Source: Argopecten irradians
Taxonomy: Eukaryota > Mollusca > Bivalvia > Pectinida > Pectinidae
Length of the DNA: 64,000 nucleotides
Direction: 5' to 3'
NCBI RefSeq assembly: GCF_041381155.1
Contig: NC_091140.1
Span: 21,108,864-21,172,863, forward strand
This document shows, one piece after another, positions 35,901 to 48,799 of this stretch. Position 1 is the stretch's first letter; every line of letters begins with the position of its first letter. Both the position numbers and the translations under genes were made by a program. The notes beneath the pieces are model-generated. The model searched no databases and had not been told where the DNA came from. It saw only the letters and a program-made list of their open reading frames with translations.

Positions 35901-38900
35901 GTAAACTAGAGTGAGGACTGAGTTACTTCACTGACTGGTTTGTGGTAAACTAGAGTGAGGACTGAGTTACTTCACTGACTGGTTTGTGGTAAACTAGAGT
36001 GAGGACTGAGTTACTTCACTGACTGGTTTGTGGTAAACTAGAGTGAGGACTGAGTTACTTCACTGACTGGTTTGTGTAAACTAGAGTGAGGACTGAGTAA
36101 CTTCACTGACTGGTTGTGGTAAACTAGAGTGAGGACTGAGTTACTTCACTGACTGGTTTGTGGTAAACTAGAGTGAGGACTGAGTTACTTCACTGACTGG
36201 TTTGTGGTAAACTAGAGTGAGGACTGAGTTACTTCACTGACTGGTTTGTGGTAAACTAGAGTGAGGACTGAGTAACTTCACTGACTGGTTTGTGGTAACT
36301 AGAGTGAGGACTGAGTTACTTCACTGACTGGTTTGAGATACATTGGAATAGTTACAGGGGTGAATGAGGGTGGAGGGATATTGTTTGAGGATGTGGGGTG
36401 GGGCGAGGGTTAGGTTGAGGTACGTAAGGATGACTTGAGGGGGAGGGGGTGATGATGATGGGTGTGTGAATGTTACAATTACCTTATTGACAGGTTTGAG
36501 ATACATCAGTATAACCGGCGTAGCATGGTAGTATAGGTACAACTCCTTGGCTATATCAGACTTTAGGTCATTTCTCAGCACATCGAACACATGGGCTATA
36601 AGGTCAACTGTGTATTGAAACAAATCATAATTAGGTCATGCAATTATTGATTTTTTCATCCATATTTTACAGTGGTAAAGATGTACAAGTGAATCCATTG
36701 TACATACCAATAAACCCTAAAATTAAGATAAACAGCCCTCTGGAGCTGAAGTCCATCTGCTAATATGTTTACATGTGAGCCTCTTTAATTCAAATTTAAA
36801 TAACTTGACCATCCTGCCCAATTTAAAATATGTTCTTGATCCAAAATTTAATTTTCACAAATTACTAAGTATTCAAATAAACTTAATCAAAATTCTTGCT
36901 TACTTGAATTTTTAACGTGGTCCTGAAGACTTAATTTATCTTAATCAAGACTTTGGCCTAATGTTGTATGTTTCTTAGAGAGATAAATTTGAAATCTGCA
37001 GCAAGTGTAGAGTTTATGAATGTAAAGCCTTACCCTGACTGAGAGTCTTTAGTATGATGAGAGAGGACAGCAGACGGACATGAAGATTGGTACTCCTGAA
37101 GTACACTGTGTCCTTACTCTTGTCTGGTTTATTTAGAGGAGGGGGTAGGCTCTCTATCATCTTATCTGTGTCGGAGAATCGTACTGTCTTAGCGCGGTAC
37201 ATCTCCTCTCCTAGTCTTCGTAACGTCGAAGAAAGACTTGACTTCTAGAATGAGATCATAGTGGATTTCACAATATATCTCCTGTGAAATATTCTGTTGA
37301 CAATGAAAACTCATTTCAGGAGGGTGAGACACATTGTCCAATTTTTTGCAGACAAGAAAATAACAAATTAACAATTACTTTGAAATTACAGATATATTTT
37401 AGGATTTCCGCATGAAATCCAGCAAGCCTTACCTGTGAGCCTGGTCCATTTTCTATGTGTACTAGAGACCAGTATATAAACTGTATACATGGCAGACTGA
37501 TACGTAGATTCTGTCCGGGAAACTCCCGCAGTAAATCCACAGAGGAAGGTAAAATCTACAAATAGGTATGAATATATACAACCAATAAAAATGTATCATA
37601 TAATATATACTGTACTAGTTGTTAACAAAATAATGAATAAGTAGCTACATGTTTTTTTAATGGTAGTTTGTGTTTCTCAGAAATCTAAGAAACAGTTCAG
37701 TATGGATGATTGTTCTTGGCCTGAAAGACATGTAAAAATTGCTCTGAATGACTTGTAACAGACATGTTATATGTTGTTTATCAAGATCAATGCTCCAAAA
37801 TTACCTGTTCATGGGTAATATACCAGAAAAAACAAATTTCATATTTTAATGAATATAACCTTATCAATAAGACTGAATCTTATTATTTTCAAATATGTAC
37901 ACTTAAATGTTAATATTGATATCTATCTATTCACCTTCAGCACTTTCTCCTGGACATATTCAGGAGTAAAATGGCGGTCTGTGGGTCGAGCAGACTGGTC
38001 ACCGACTGCATATCGAAGGTGTGCATCACAAATCCAGTCCAACAGTACTCCCATTACATCAAAGGTGTACACTGGTAAAGTTACCTAAACAGAGGAAAAA
38101 TACCAATGATATTACCAAGACGAAATCACACATATCAAACGACAGTTAACTACAACAGGTCAAAAAATACCAATGATATTACCAGAACAAAATCTCACAT
38201 ATCAAACGGCAGTTACCTACAACAGGTCAAAAAATACCAATGATATTACTGGAACCTAAAACTCATGAAAATGAAGAATCTACATTTTTTTATTACATGA
38301 TACAGTAAAACTTAAACAATATCAAGACAAACCTTTGGCTGTTTGACAGATTTAGATTTCTCCTCGGCCTCTTTTTGTGGTTTCTGTTTGGGAACAGCTA
38401 GTGCCAAGTCTTTTTGTCGTTCTGCAAATTCTTGTTTTCTCTGAAACAGTACCGTTACATAATGAGGTTAGAAAGTAATACTCTACTCATCATTGTAACC
38501 CTGGTCAATACTAGTCACAATATATCTCTGAGTTAGAGTGATTTTATCTTTATCAGCTCAATCAGTTGAACGTCAGACTAGTAATCCAGAAGTTCTAAGT
38601 ACTGAAGGCAGTGATTTAAATGTGTATGGTCTGTAATTTGTTGTATTTTTGGCATAGAAAAAGTATTTGAAGTGTTCTACATATTTTTCACTGCCTCTTT
38701 AAGTTTTAAACTTTTGATATTTACCAACTTTTGTAACGTTAGCATTCGCAAAGGTATTAAACAGTTAAATTAAAAAATATTTATTTTTAGTGTGTACGCG
38801 TTTAAAATAGCTAAGAAGTATCCGAACTAGTCCGGCAATCTATTCCAGTCTGTACGTGTATTGCTGATATTGACCACACGATACGTTTCTGGAGGTTCCA

Positions 38901-41900
38901 ATCTATACAGGTATTGCCAATGTCAGTCACGTGATGCAACTCGGTTTTCCAATAGTTTGAAACACAGTGTTGACTGTCATGGTTCTTTCAAAACGTGTGA
39001 TATTTCAAGCGACATTTACCGCTAAGTCAATAGAATATTGGTGTTTTCATGGGTCTGAACCATCATATATATGCATCCATATTCACACATTGTATTATGT
39101 TTTATGAGAGTTTGTGATGGTAAAAATTACAAAAAATACAACTTTAATTCAAATGAAAATCATGCACTCTGTTACACTATTTCTACAATGAAAGGAACTT
39201 TGGTAAAATTTCATTTGATGTCCCATTCCAGTTTTGAAATAGCTGGAATACACGTGAAACATGACCTGATATACTTGTCATTATCATGTGTTTACCTGTA
39301 GATTGGTGAGACGAGACTGGACACTGACGGCCTGCTTTTCTAGCTTCTCATGTTCAGATTGTAAGGTTTCAAGCTGTCAATGGAATAGAAAGTCTCAAAA
39401 TCCCACCTTAATAAGAACTGATATAATGATACAAGCACTTCCAGCTTCCTGGATGTGTTGTATTAATGACACCTGTTACATAATTTGTGTCATTTATCAT
39501 ATCAACATTGGTAAAATAGATAATGATTATTCTAAAATCATTACCATAGAATTGCTATAAGCCCTAAAAAGGTGTAACGATCATGAGCTGATCTTTATAC
39601 TCATTTGGCTAAAGATGATAATGTAATGTAGCAATGTATTGTTGATCATCTCTCGGTCTGGAATACCCTTGTTTTTTTGTACATAATTAGAATAATTCAA
39701 ATTCCCCTAAAAGAAACAAACAAAATTACATGGTTTGGTATATCTTATCTAGTGTGGGTCCCCAACATATCTGACAGTAGTTCCATTACCTCCTTCTTTA
39801 AGGCATCATTGGCCTGTTTAAGAGTCTCAAAGTTGTCCTTAAGACGTTTATGGTCCTTTCCTTTCTCTTTTAGGGCTTGCTCCAGAGCTGCCACCTCGGC
39901 CTTGTGCTTCTGTTCACAACAAAAATGTTATAATGTGTACTTATCATAGAATAAGAACCTGGAAGGGGTATTACTAGATAAGCTAGTTTTTCTTTTCATT
40001 GAAACAATTTCTGGGCAACTTCATCTGAACTATCAAATCAATTTCAATGGCAATTACACCTGAATGTTAGGGATCATGTGTATAAACATATGTAGGTGAA
40101 CCTTTTCAGCCAGCTTATTTTTTGTTGTCATGAAAATAAAAACACTTTTCAAAATCTCAATTGTCGTGATTTTGGAAAAATTTCTGTACTAATTGCATAT
40201 TTTGCCTTTCAGTTCAATTTCTGACACTTTGTACATTGGAATGGATTGAAAAAGAATCAAACAGACAAAAATGGGAGATAACTTTGTATCCAACTCATCT
40301 ATGGCCTGTACTCCACAGACAAGGACAAAAAGGGGAGATAACTCTGTATCCTCCTCCTCTATGGCCTGTACTCCACGGACATATGTGGATAAAAAGGGAG
40401 ATAACTTTTGACATATCACCTCTTCCATAGCCTGCACTTTTTGTCTTATAGCATGGTCTGTGATGGTCTGTACACTGGCTGAGGAGATAGACACCATCCT
40501 CTCTCTTTCCTTCACTTTCTGTTCTCTCTCATACAAAATCTTGTTCTCTTCCTGAAAATACAGACATGTTTTTGATGAGATTACTCAACAATATCTCATG
40601 ATTAATGTCATTTTAAATAGCTATAAGTAGATTCTACACGTACATTTCTCGCACCTCGGACAGGGAAATCTCACATGATACCCGGTGCTAGATTTTTCTA
40701 TCTTGTCAGATCTGTCTGGTACCTTTACGCAAATTTTAGCGGAATTTTACGCCATTCATGTAACAGTCCGCGCATGTGACGTCAAACTCTCGAACCGGTG
40801 ACGTCACAAGCGTCAGATAATCAATATTATTAGAAATATGTGCATTCAGTGATTTACCATGCATTGTTTGGTTGTTGTTTTTAATTATGAAACAGTATAT
40901 ACCGATTGATCATCGTTTGTCATTGATATAACCGAACTATAGTTTTATGCGGAATGACTGAAATCGAAGTGCAGATGTAATGGTTAATCGGCTTTGAACC
41001 AGGAGGCCCATGACGGGATAGTTTTGCACTCCGAACGCGTATAAAGATGGGTTTTGTTATATCTTAGAGGCGCGAGAAAAAAAATCTATTACCTTTAAGT
41101 GATCGAGATCGGGTTATCTCAGTCTCGGGGTAAGATTTTGTTACATCCCAACCTCGGCTAACGCCTCGGTGGGGATTATGTTACAAAATCTTAGCCCTCG
41201 ACTGAGATAACCCGATCTTGTTCACTTACAGGTAACAGATTTTATTAATTCTTCTGCTGAATATATAGATAGCAATCTAAATCTTTTAAGTTGTTATCAT
41301 TCTTTAATAGACCATTTGCGGTTTCCAATAGGTTAGCGATTAGAGTGATCTCCCTTGAAACACAAAAGAGTTCCACCGGACAAAAAGTTGGCCTTTACTC
41401 ATATAATCAAATAAGAAAGTAAGCTCATTTAAAATGCTGTGTGCACTAAAATTAAATTGCTTTTGGTTGTATTTGTTTATTCAGTGCATTAAATCAAACT
41501 GAGAGATATGTGTAAAGGCTGTCAAAATATTCATTTAGCGATAAATCCTAATTTATCGTGCCCACATGCAGCCTATTTTTCGGATTCAGCTTACCTTTAC
41601 AGTACTTAATATACATTTTTATATATATACATTTGTGTGAAATGAAATGGCATATCTCATTATTAAAATATTAACGAATCGCATTTCATAGAAGTAAGCA
41701 CTTCTTATAATATAGCAGCTTCGGTAACTTGTCCGGTTGTTCCGGTTGCCACTTAGGTGTTTGCAAAGAAAATCGCTTACGTCATTGAGAACCTGCAAAT
41801 CGCCTATTAGTGTATGAATAATGAAACCTTCAAACAAATATAAAATAAACCTGAAGTAGCTGACAGGAAACAAAAATACTGGTACCTTCTAATTCATATG

Positions 41901-42930
41901 CATAGAATATTTCAACACATTAAAACAAATCTAATATCTTGTCATAGATTAACTGTGGTATCCTAGACCATTCTCACCTTAAGCTTTTTACTGATTGTCT
42001 GTAATTCTCTGTAGATCTCCTTCATGTTGTCTCTACTCTGACGATCTACAAAAAAATATAATTTAAATATAAGGTAGCTGAAATAACATAATTCAATATT
42101 AACAATTAAAAACATTAAATTTTAAACAGCAGAGCCCTCTCTCACAAAAGGATGGACAATCATAACTTAAATAAACAGTATTGAAATTAGAGTAAATCTA
42201 ACTTAAATGAACAGTACATGTATTAAAATTAAATGATACCTTCATCTGACTGCTCATCATCATAGCTTTGCCGCTTCTTCCTGTGTTTTTTCCGTTTGTC
42301 TTCGTGAGGGTAGAAGTCAGAGAGACTATCAGACTCAATGACTTGTCCATGGCCGCCATCATCAGGAGGGTTAATAGGTGTAACTGTCGACTCTGGACAC
42401 AAAACCAAAACTTTTCATCATTTCATTTATTTGACAATTGATTTAATCTTTACACTCTTAATATTTCAAAAACATGGAAACACCACTTGGCCAGCATTTG
42501 TCAGCCATTACTTCTAGATTAATTAGAAAGTGTACATACTTTACATTCTATATCATTGAATTAACGACAGATTGCAAATCTTATTTCAATGAACAAAATA
42601 CATGTATCACTCAAATACATATGTGATAAGAATTAAGTTTAGCTTGGAACTTGAACAATTACATATGAATATGAAATATTAATTGATCCATCATATCAAT
42701 CCAGGGAGAGGGCTTATATAGGCATAGCCTGCTGCCCAATCCCTATAAGATCGAATGATGTAATAAAATATTTTGAAATGAAAAAGAAGAAAAAAAAATA
42801 CAATCCAGTTGATGATGTGGTATTCATCATCATGACCTTTTTTCCTTTTTCAATATTTCTTACTTCTCATTATACCTAAATCACTGTCTCCTGAAAAGTC
42901 ATGGTGTTTGGACCTCCTTAAATTGCTCAT
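32933..42930 (-). CDS. CCDC138: Coiled-coil domain-containing protein 138
   Basis: Thirteen minus-strand exons in phase: 42930-42876, 42392-42240, 42045-41978, 40551-40420, 39909-39790, 39373-39296, 38440-38333, 38084-37935, 37555-37433, 37244-37034, 36607-36483, 33641-33451, 33080-32933; about 553 residues (human about 665). Residues about 70-240 are heptad-rich coiled coil (EQALKEKGKDHKRLKDNFET); the rest is helical and matches human CCDC138 as I recall it: FIYWSLVHIE, STLRRLGEEM, LLSSLIILKTLSQ, VLEKLSIILQKLSK, AFLALNLKSILFNL. Molecular role is poorly known. The ATG exon starts ten bases after an acceptor-like TTATTTCAG, so a 5' non-coding exon is likely. The first donor is ambiguous (42875 GTATAA, or a later GTAAGA in the same phase). 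Three of its exon ends seed tandem arrays. Confidence 0.92.
33740..36345 (-). repeat. 44-bp minisatellite, ~58 copies, seeded by a CCDC138 exon end
   Basis: Plus-strand unit ACTAGAGTGAGGACTGAGTT, ACTTCACTGACTGGTTTGTG, GTAA (44 bp). On the minus strand each unit reads AAACCAGTCAGTGAAGTAACT, close to the exon end and donor at 36483 (AAACCTGTCAATAAG|GTAATT). The copy nearest the exon (about 36325-36350) matches further, sharing ATGTATCTCAAACC. The AG|GT of the exon has become A|GTAACT in the units. The central part (about 34560-35460) has many single-base indels whereas both ends are clean. Confidence 0.9.
40225..40430 (-). repeat. ~62-bp array, three copies, from a CCDC138 exon end
   Basis: The end of the exon at 40551-40420 plus donor and ~40 intronic bases is repeated twice into the intron. 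On the minus strand the copies read GTGCAGGCTATGGAAGAG (exon), then GTACAGGCCATAGAGGAG and GTACAGGCCATAGATGAG, each followed by AGTTATCTCCC(T/A). The frame stays open through all three, giving VQAMEE, VQAIEE, VQAIDE. Confidence 0.85.
41081..41243 (-). repeat. GAGGCG-centred palindrome H1
   Basis: Arms of about 70 bp (AAAATCTATTACCTTTAAGT... against AAAATCTGTTACCTGTAAGT...), roughly 85% alike by eye, around a centre that reads CACCGAGGCGTTAGCCGAGG on the minus strand. In an intron of CCDC138. Foldback structure without coding content. Confidence 0.9.
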
Positions 42931-44149
42931 GATGAAATATCTGAAATAAAAGAGATGAGCAATAAACATTATATGTTAGATATATATTAGTTATATTAGA
43001 TGTTTTATTGTAATTCAAACAACAAATCTTCATATATATGTTGTGGGATTGGACTTGGCCGATCATCTATGACCAGGTTGCTCAATCGATAGACCATCTG
43101 ACAAATTGCAATATGTTTGGAGGTCTTGGGTTCAAGTCCCATGGTGGTGATATAAGGGTAAAGACTTTGAGAAAGGAAGGAGGAGTGTAGCAGGATTGGA
43201 TTGGGCCAATCACCTTTATATCTATTTCTTTATAAGTACCCTTGAGAGACCAATATTCCTCAGGGTAATCAAATTCTCTCGGTTATCGACAAACCAGCAA
43301 GAAATAAAATGTACCAGTTTTATCAACACAAATATATAATATTTTGTCTTAATTGTACAACAAGTTGTCTATCAACACTTTTTTCATCTATCACAACATG
43401 GAAGATTTCTATCCGCCGGTCACCGGGTGATGGCTAACACATATAGGGACCTATTTTTATCAGGGGGGCTGCTTGGCTTATTACGAAAGTTGAAGTAATT
43501 CCAAATAAATGTTGAGCAGTAGACACTTGTGAAATCTGAAAGCTGAAAATTTCTTGTTGTTTCATCGATTTTAAACCTATTTGGTCATGGAAAGTGGCCA
43601 ACACCTCTGTTTACATAGAATAACGTTATGTTTTCACCAATACTGCACCAAAACTATCGGGTAAGTTGAATCGCCAAAATAATTTGTAATAAATTAACCC
43701 CAAATCTCAGTTAATTTATGAATCACATGATCAGACACGTGAATTCCAGTACTTTGTTGACATACTGCTGATCAGTGCACATGGACAATCAAACACTGAC
43801 AGTAGGGTTTTAAAGTGTCATTCAAAATGGACTTAAGAAAATGCCTCTGTCTTGTGTTAGATTGCTATATAACACACACTCCTTTTTGTGCAATAAAAAT
43901 CTTCCTTGACCAAATCTGCTTTGGCGGACGGCAATTTTTATGAAATCTCGCGATTGTTCATGAGATATAAGCAAAATTGTAAACATGACGAAAACAGGGC
44001 CGTTTTCGATCATGCGGATTGACTGGTTGGACCTAGTTGTTTGTTTATGAATAAAAGATGGACCTGATGATTTTATATTGTTTTCAGACGACGAGCCTTG
44101 TTACTCAAGCTTAATTGAGTAACTATTACCTATTTAGATACACTAAGTA
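42931..44149. other. 5' flank of CCDC138, with a SINE
   Basis: No coding exon seen beyond the ATG exon of CCDC138. A SINE-like copy occupies about 43035-43300. The rest, including 43320-44149, is AT-rich with short random frames; the CCDC138 promoter presumably lies in this part but nothing marks it. Confidence 0.4.
43035..43300 (+). repeat. tRNA-derived SINE-like copy, GTGGGATTG family
   Basis: Starts near GTGGGATTGGACTTGG, box-A-like TTGCTCAATCGATAGACC, box B GGGTTCAAGTCCC, then AAAGACTTTGAGAAAGGAAG and GGAGTGTAGCAGGATTGG. Two related copies lie at 53285-53560 and 53560-53720 with the same order. Confidence 0.6.
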
Positions 44150-44290
44150 AGAACATGGAAAAAGAAATACACACATGATTCCTGTCAAGTGCCCGGACCA
44201 GGATTCGAACCCGGGCCTGTGGTGTGAAAAACTACAGCTATACTGACTGAGCCAAAGAAGCATGCTCTGTCAGCTGAGTTACATAGATCA
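44150..44290 (-). repeat. tRNA-derived SINE-like repeat, copy 2
   Basis: Same unit as 4256-4386. Minus strand: box A TGGCTCAGTCAG, box B GGTTCGAATCC, T-arm intact. Shared upstream flank GCATGCTCTGTCAGCTGAGT and shared AGAACATGGAAAA on the other side. Confidence 0.65.
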
Positions 44291-45099
44291 TCTGATCAAA
44301 TCAAAGCCATAACGACATGACATACATAAATAAACTGCAAATATAATTTTTGATTCGCTTTTGATGAAGTTTTCAATACGCGCGTCTTATGTCAAGATTT
44401 CACACTGAGCAGAGACTGGTTTAGACTTGTAACAGTGACATCGAAATATACTTAAAGGACCCATAAACATGGAACAAAAACGAATTTTTCAACTCCCCAT
44501 GAATGTAAATAATTATGTTTTCAACACGAAAACAGTTTGTTTACCTTTAAAGTTGTTTTATAAGTCAAACAACTTATTTTCATCTGTCAGTGCAGGTTTG
44601 TTGACATTTTATGCGCCATTTTGAATTTGGTGCCGAAAACTCTCGCGAAAGAAGAAAATCTCGCGCGATTTCATTCGGAATTTTTATTTTTTGGCTAAAG
44701 CTAATGGTAAAAGCTAGAGAGCAAACGAACAACACATGAAAAGCAGAAAAATTGTTGTTGTAGTTTGATATTGAGAATCTATCCCAAATTATCAAAATGT
44801 TCACTTTGTCAACTGTATTCGCACATATATTTGGGAAATATAGGGTACCGGCATCAGGTTTGTATATCAAAATGTGATAAAATCTCGTTTGATAATTGTT
44901 ATTTTGTAATCTTGGTACCGTCACCTTGCACATGACAGCTGCTGAAACAAACTGCACACCAAACGTGCTTAGTAACATGTGTTTCCTTAACTGATTTACT
45001 ATTCAAATATAATTCTAAGTGATTTAGGGCCAACATATTTATTAAAGATAATCATTGACAATCATCCAGAATCAAAATAAATTGAATATTATATATAAT
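44291..45099. other. Intergenic, no gene seen
   Basis: A 132-codon minus-strand frame (44978-44580) lacks recognisable motifs and has the base composition of its surroundings; I regard it as chance. No other content supported. Confidence 0.4.
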
Positions 45100-45425
45100 T
45101 ATTGGTCCTCTGTGGACGAATCCCAGTTTAAAACCCCAGGACCATTGAAACGCGTAGTTGGTGAGAAAGTCAAAGGCTGTGTTTACATGTGTAATAAATA
45201 TAAATAAAAAGGGACAAGGGAAAACCAAACGGCTCGCTATGGAAGAAGGTACACCAGCCTCTATACACAAATTTGCCCGTATTCCGACAAACATTTGATA
45301 AATATGTTCATATTTAATATCAAGAAAATCCTAAATAAACTTCTACGGACATGGTAAAACACAAGTTTCTTAATATAGACAACCTTTATACAATTATGGC
45401 CCTCTGTGGAAACTAGGTCAAAAGC
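45100..45425 (-). repeat. Inverted duplication II, left arm
   Basis: Reverse complement aligns with 45890-46224: shared GGAATACGGGC, GAGGC(T/A)GGTGTACCT, GCGAGCCGTT, CCCTTGTCC, ATATTAAATATGAACATATT/ATTAAATATGTACATATT and GTTTTACCATGTC/GTTTTCCATGTC. Spacer about 465 bp. No coding function recognised. Confidence 0.7.
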
Positions 45426-45889
45426 ACTCATATTCCCTTGTAACAAATTTTTGTATGCATTCATTTCACTTTCCGGTGATATTTTCCCATTGCAAATACA
45501 AATAGGCTATCTCTGATAACTTCTTTCATTAATCCAATCCCAACAGCTAAGCGAGGAATCACACTTTTTTTATCCAGCACTCGACTCTTGTTCGTATAAT
45601 CCGCCATATTGTAATTGATGATGGGTACCTTTTGGTGTACTCGCCCTTGCCCGATACTACAGTGAAATTCTGTACTCAGACTCTGTATAAATTAAGTTTC
45701 ACGGTTTAGGTTCTTAGAAGAACCTTTATTTGAGATGCATATATCATTAATTGAAGAATCTAACTTATATGGAGACTCTAATGTTGTACTTGACCGTTAC
45801 CACATTGAATATTGTAGCGTTTAGTGTACAGACACCGGGTATATGGTGTTTCCAGTCCGGGTCCGGGTATGGGGTACACAATATCCACA

Positions 45890-46224
45890 CAAACGTGTTT
45901 AACCTAGATTTCAGTGGACAGGCAAAACGACATCGGTGATATCTGACCGCATTTTCCACGTTCATAGTGAAATAAAGGTATGTTAACATATTATTTCGTG
46001 TTTGAAGTTGTGTTTTCCATGTCGAAAATTTATTTAAGAAATATATTGGTATTAAATATGTACATATTTATCAATGTTTGACGGAATACGGGCGACTTTT
46101 GTAGAGGCAGGTGTACCTCTTCCAAGCGAGCCGTTGGTTCCCTTGTCCTTTTATATAGTAGTATATAGTACACATTTATACACAGCAGACTTTCTCACAC
46201 AACCTACGTTACAAGTCCCTGTGG
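45890..46224 (+). repeat. Inverted duplication II, right arm
   Basis: Partner of 45100-45425. Its outer end is at or beside the insertion site of the 2.6-kb Mutator-like element that starts at 46225. Confidence 0.7.
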
Positions 46225-48799
46225 TTAAAATGGCCCTGCTGTAAAAACGGCCCCAGTCAGAACGGCCCCCACTGCAATAACGGCCCCAGTCAAAACGGCC
46301 CCGTTACAAAAAATGTTTAAAAAGGGAACATATGTTTATTTCAATTTATATTCAGCGTTGATTTTGTTTATTTTATTTATAAGAATTTATATATTGTCTT
46401 GTACATTATCAAGATAGAAAAATACGAAACACGGCACCAAGGACGTATATGAGACATACATGTATAAATCCTTGACGGAACTAATTTGTAACTAATCATT
46501 TCATTATACATGTAGAATTTATGCCTAGATATTCTACAATGCTTGTTACAGTGAAATTGTTTAATATCTTTGATAGTTTTTCTTGCTGTGTTTTTTTTCT
46601 TTCTTTTGTACAACGTATATTTTTTTTCAAATTGGAAACTGTTTATTCTAACAACACTACATTGTAAATTATACACCTCTGTAAAACATTTCTTTGGCAG
46701 AATAAATGTTAAATTATGAATAATTTTGTTTCTGATATTTTTATTGTTAGATCAACGAATGATCAAATTGGACGCAAATAGCTGTGAAATTGGTCACGGT
46801 TCTAGCGATATGTACATTGAGTCTTTTAATATATTCAGTGAAATATACGTGTTTATCACGGAGACTAAGAACGGACTGTGGGTCATAGACACAATCATAT
46901 TTCATTCGAAAGCTTTAATTTTATTTTTCCATAGCCTCGGTAAAAAACAAAAAACTTTAATACAGATGGCTTTTGCTGGAAATACTTTCGAATTAACTTC
47001 ATACAAACATCTTATTATTGCATACATCTCGGTTATCTGCATAAGGTGTAAATATATAAAGAAAGGAGAAGAAATCAGAGAATATTGCATTTTGAAAAAA
47101 ACGATAGTGAGGGTGAATTTTATTTCCTTAAAAGTGCAAAGTGTATGAAGATTTCATATTAGAAAACCATATTTTGTCCGATATTCCAACATGTTTAAGT
47201 TGGTTCAATTACTTAATGCTCAATTACTTAATGCACAAAATATAAAAGAATAAAATAATCTTTGTAACTATATTTCATTAGCCCTAGAAAAGAACATTAC
47301 TGTAATTAAGATTAAGACCAAGTTTTGTGCTCTCTTTCTCTACTACAATACATTTCAATTTTATCAAGAATGTATTTTTTTATCAAAGTTGTGTGAGTGT
47401 GGCGTATATCGTCGCTGTAAACCCAAAAGCAATTAGAGAATCTAAACCCATAACAAGTTATGATTGACAGTTGTCACCACAAGATGAATTAGCCGTGGTC
47501 AGTGTATACCTAATTATATGGTAATTATATAGTGTATACGGTGTAATTGTGAAGGTGCTGATATCCCACAAAATTACGGTAAACTGTACGGGAAAGAACA
47601 AATCCAGTATTGCCAACCTCTGATGAGGTCAAATCGGGTGATCACCCTTGAAAAAAACGGGGTGAAAGGGTCAAAACAAGGGTCATGTGCGGAACCACAT
47701 TTGAGTGTAATTTTTAACACTTTTTTTAAAGCCTAAAATATGCATATGTTTATTATCTTCGTATTGTTACTCAATAATCATAGGATACCGTTCACGTTGA
47801 CTATGTTTTATTCATGTGAGTAAATCTTTGTCTGAAATCATAATTGTTTGTACTTTTGAAGAGTTTTGAAGAGATTATTTCTGAAATCAAATCATGAATA
47901 TCAGTAAAACAATACATGTCTATATATAAAGCATACAATTCAATTCTGCCTCATACATTCTGTTGGTCTCATGCAAAACTCAAGCCGTTCTCTTCGAAAT
48001 TTCAGTGCATGTTATCATAATTAAAACTTATTTTAACGTCTTTCATAACTAAGAACAATACATTTGCTCAAATTCACTAAATTTTTGACACATGTTCATT
48101 TGATTTCTAATAGTTTAACAAAATGTTTCACATACTATTATATGGACGTTTTCTATTTAATTAATGAGAAAGATAATCTATTTCTTGTAATTTCTTAGAT
48201 ACTGATATGTGAGCTACATGTAATTCGTTTTGTAAGATAATGTTACAAGCAAAACTTACCACATATTTTACAGTGAACATTTAGAAGACAAATGTATATA
48301 AATTTGCAATAATTAAAGATTTGAATATATTTATTACTTTCAATATTTTCCGTTTGTCAAAATATCACAAACACCTACAAAAGAAGTACAAGTAATTTCC
48401 GAGTTAAATGCTAGCACTTCCCTTTTCAACAATATCTTCGTCTCAAGCATACATGAATCGATGAGAAATTAATACTAAAAGTATTTTGAAGACATTTCAA
48501 ATTGATTTCTTACTTGAATATAAGATCTATCAAACGCTGCTTGAGATCGTGAACGTAAAAAAAAATCATCATTTGCAACATCATTTACTTGTATATGTAG
48601 GTATAAATTATTAACCTAACCAACCATCATTAATAAGATAGACAACAAATATGTTCATTCATTCAAATTTACTTTTAATTAATCTCAATGTGTTCCGTCA
48701 TAAGCTTTGTCTTATATCTGCCTATATAAAAATGAGGCCGTTTCGACTGGGGCCGTTTTAACTGGGGCCGTTATTGCAGTGGGGCCGTTTTAACCGTAT
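46225..48799. mobile_element. Mutator-like (MULE-type) element with 9-bp flanking repeat
   Basis: Long terminal inverted repeats of about 80 bp made of sub-repeats: left AACGGCCCCAGTCAGAACGG, CCCCCACTGCAATAACGGCC; right, reverse-complemented, GGTTAAAACGGCCCCACTGC, AATAACGGCCCCAGTTAAAA. TCCCTGTGG occurs directly outside both ends (46216-46224 and 48800-48808), a 9-bp target duplication as expected for Mutator-type transposons. Interior is AT-rich with a 140-codon frame (46726-47148) without recognised motifs, so I see no transposase. Superfamily is inference from duplication length and long repeats. Confidence 0.7.
46726..47148 (+). CDS. Hypothetical ORF inside the Mutator-like element
   Basis: 140 codons starting MFLIFLLLDQRMIKLD. 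Sequence such as SSDMYIESFNIFSEIYVFIT and YCILKKTIVRVNF resembles no domain I know. No DDE, zinc-knuckle or MULE signature is visible, and the AT-rich interior makes chance open frames likely. Listed only because it is the longest frame in the element. Confidence 0.2.
   Translation: MFLIFLLLDQRMIKLDANSCEIGHGSSDMYIESFNIFSEIYVFITETKNGLWVIDTIIFHSKALILFFHSLGKKQKTLIQMAFAGNTFELTSYKHLIIAYISVICIRCKYIKKGEEIREYCILKKTIVRVNFISLKVQSV

Noticed and set aside
44580-44978. 132-codon ORF as a gene
   Set aside because: No motif, no splice context, composition of surrounding DNA.
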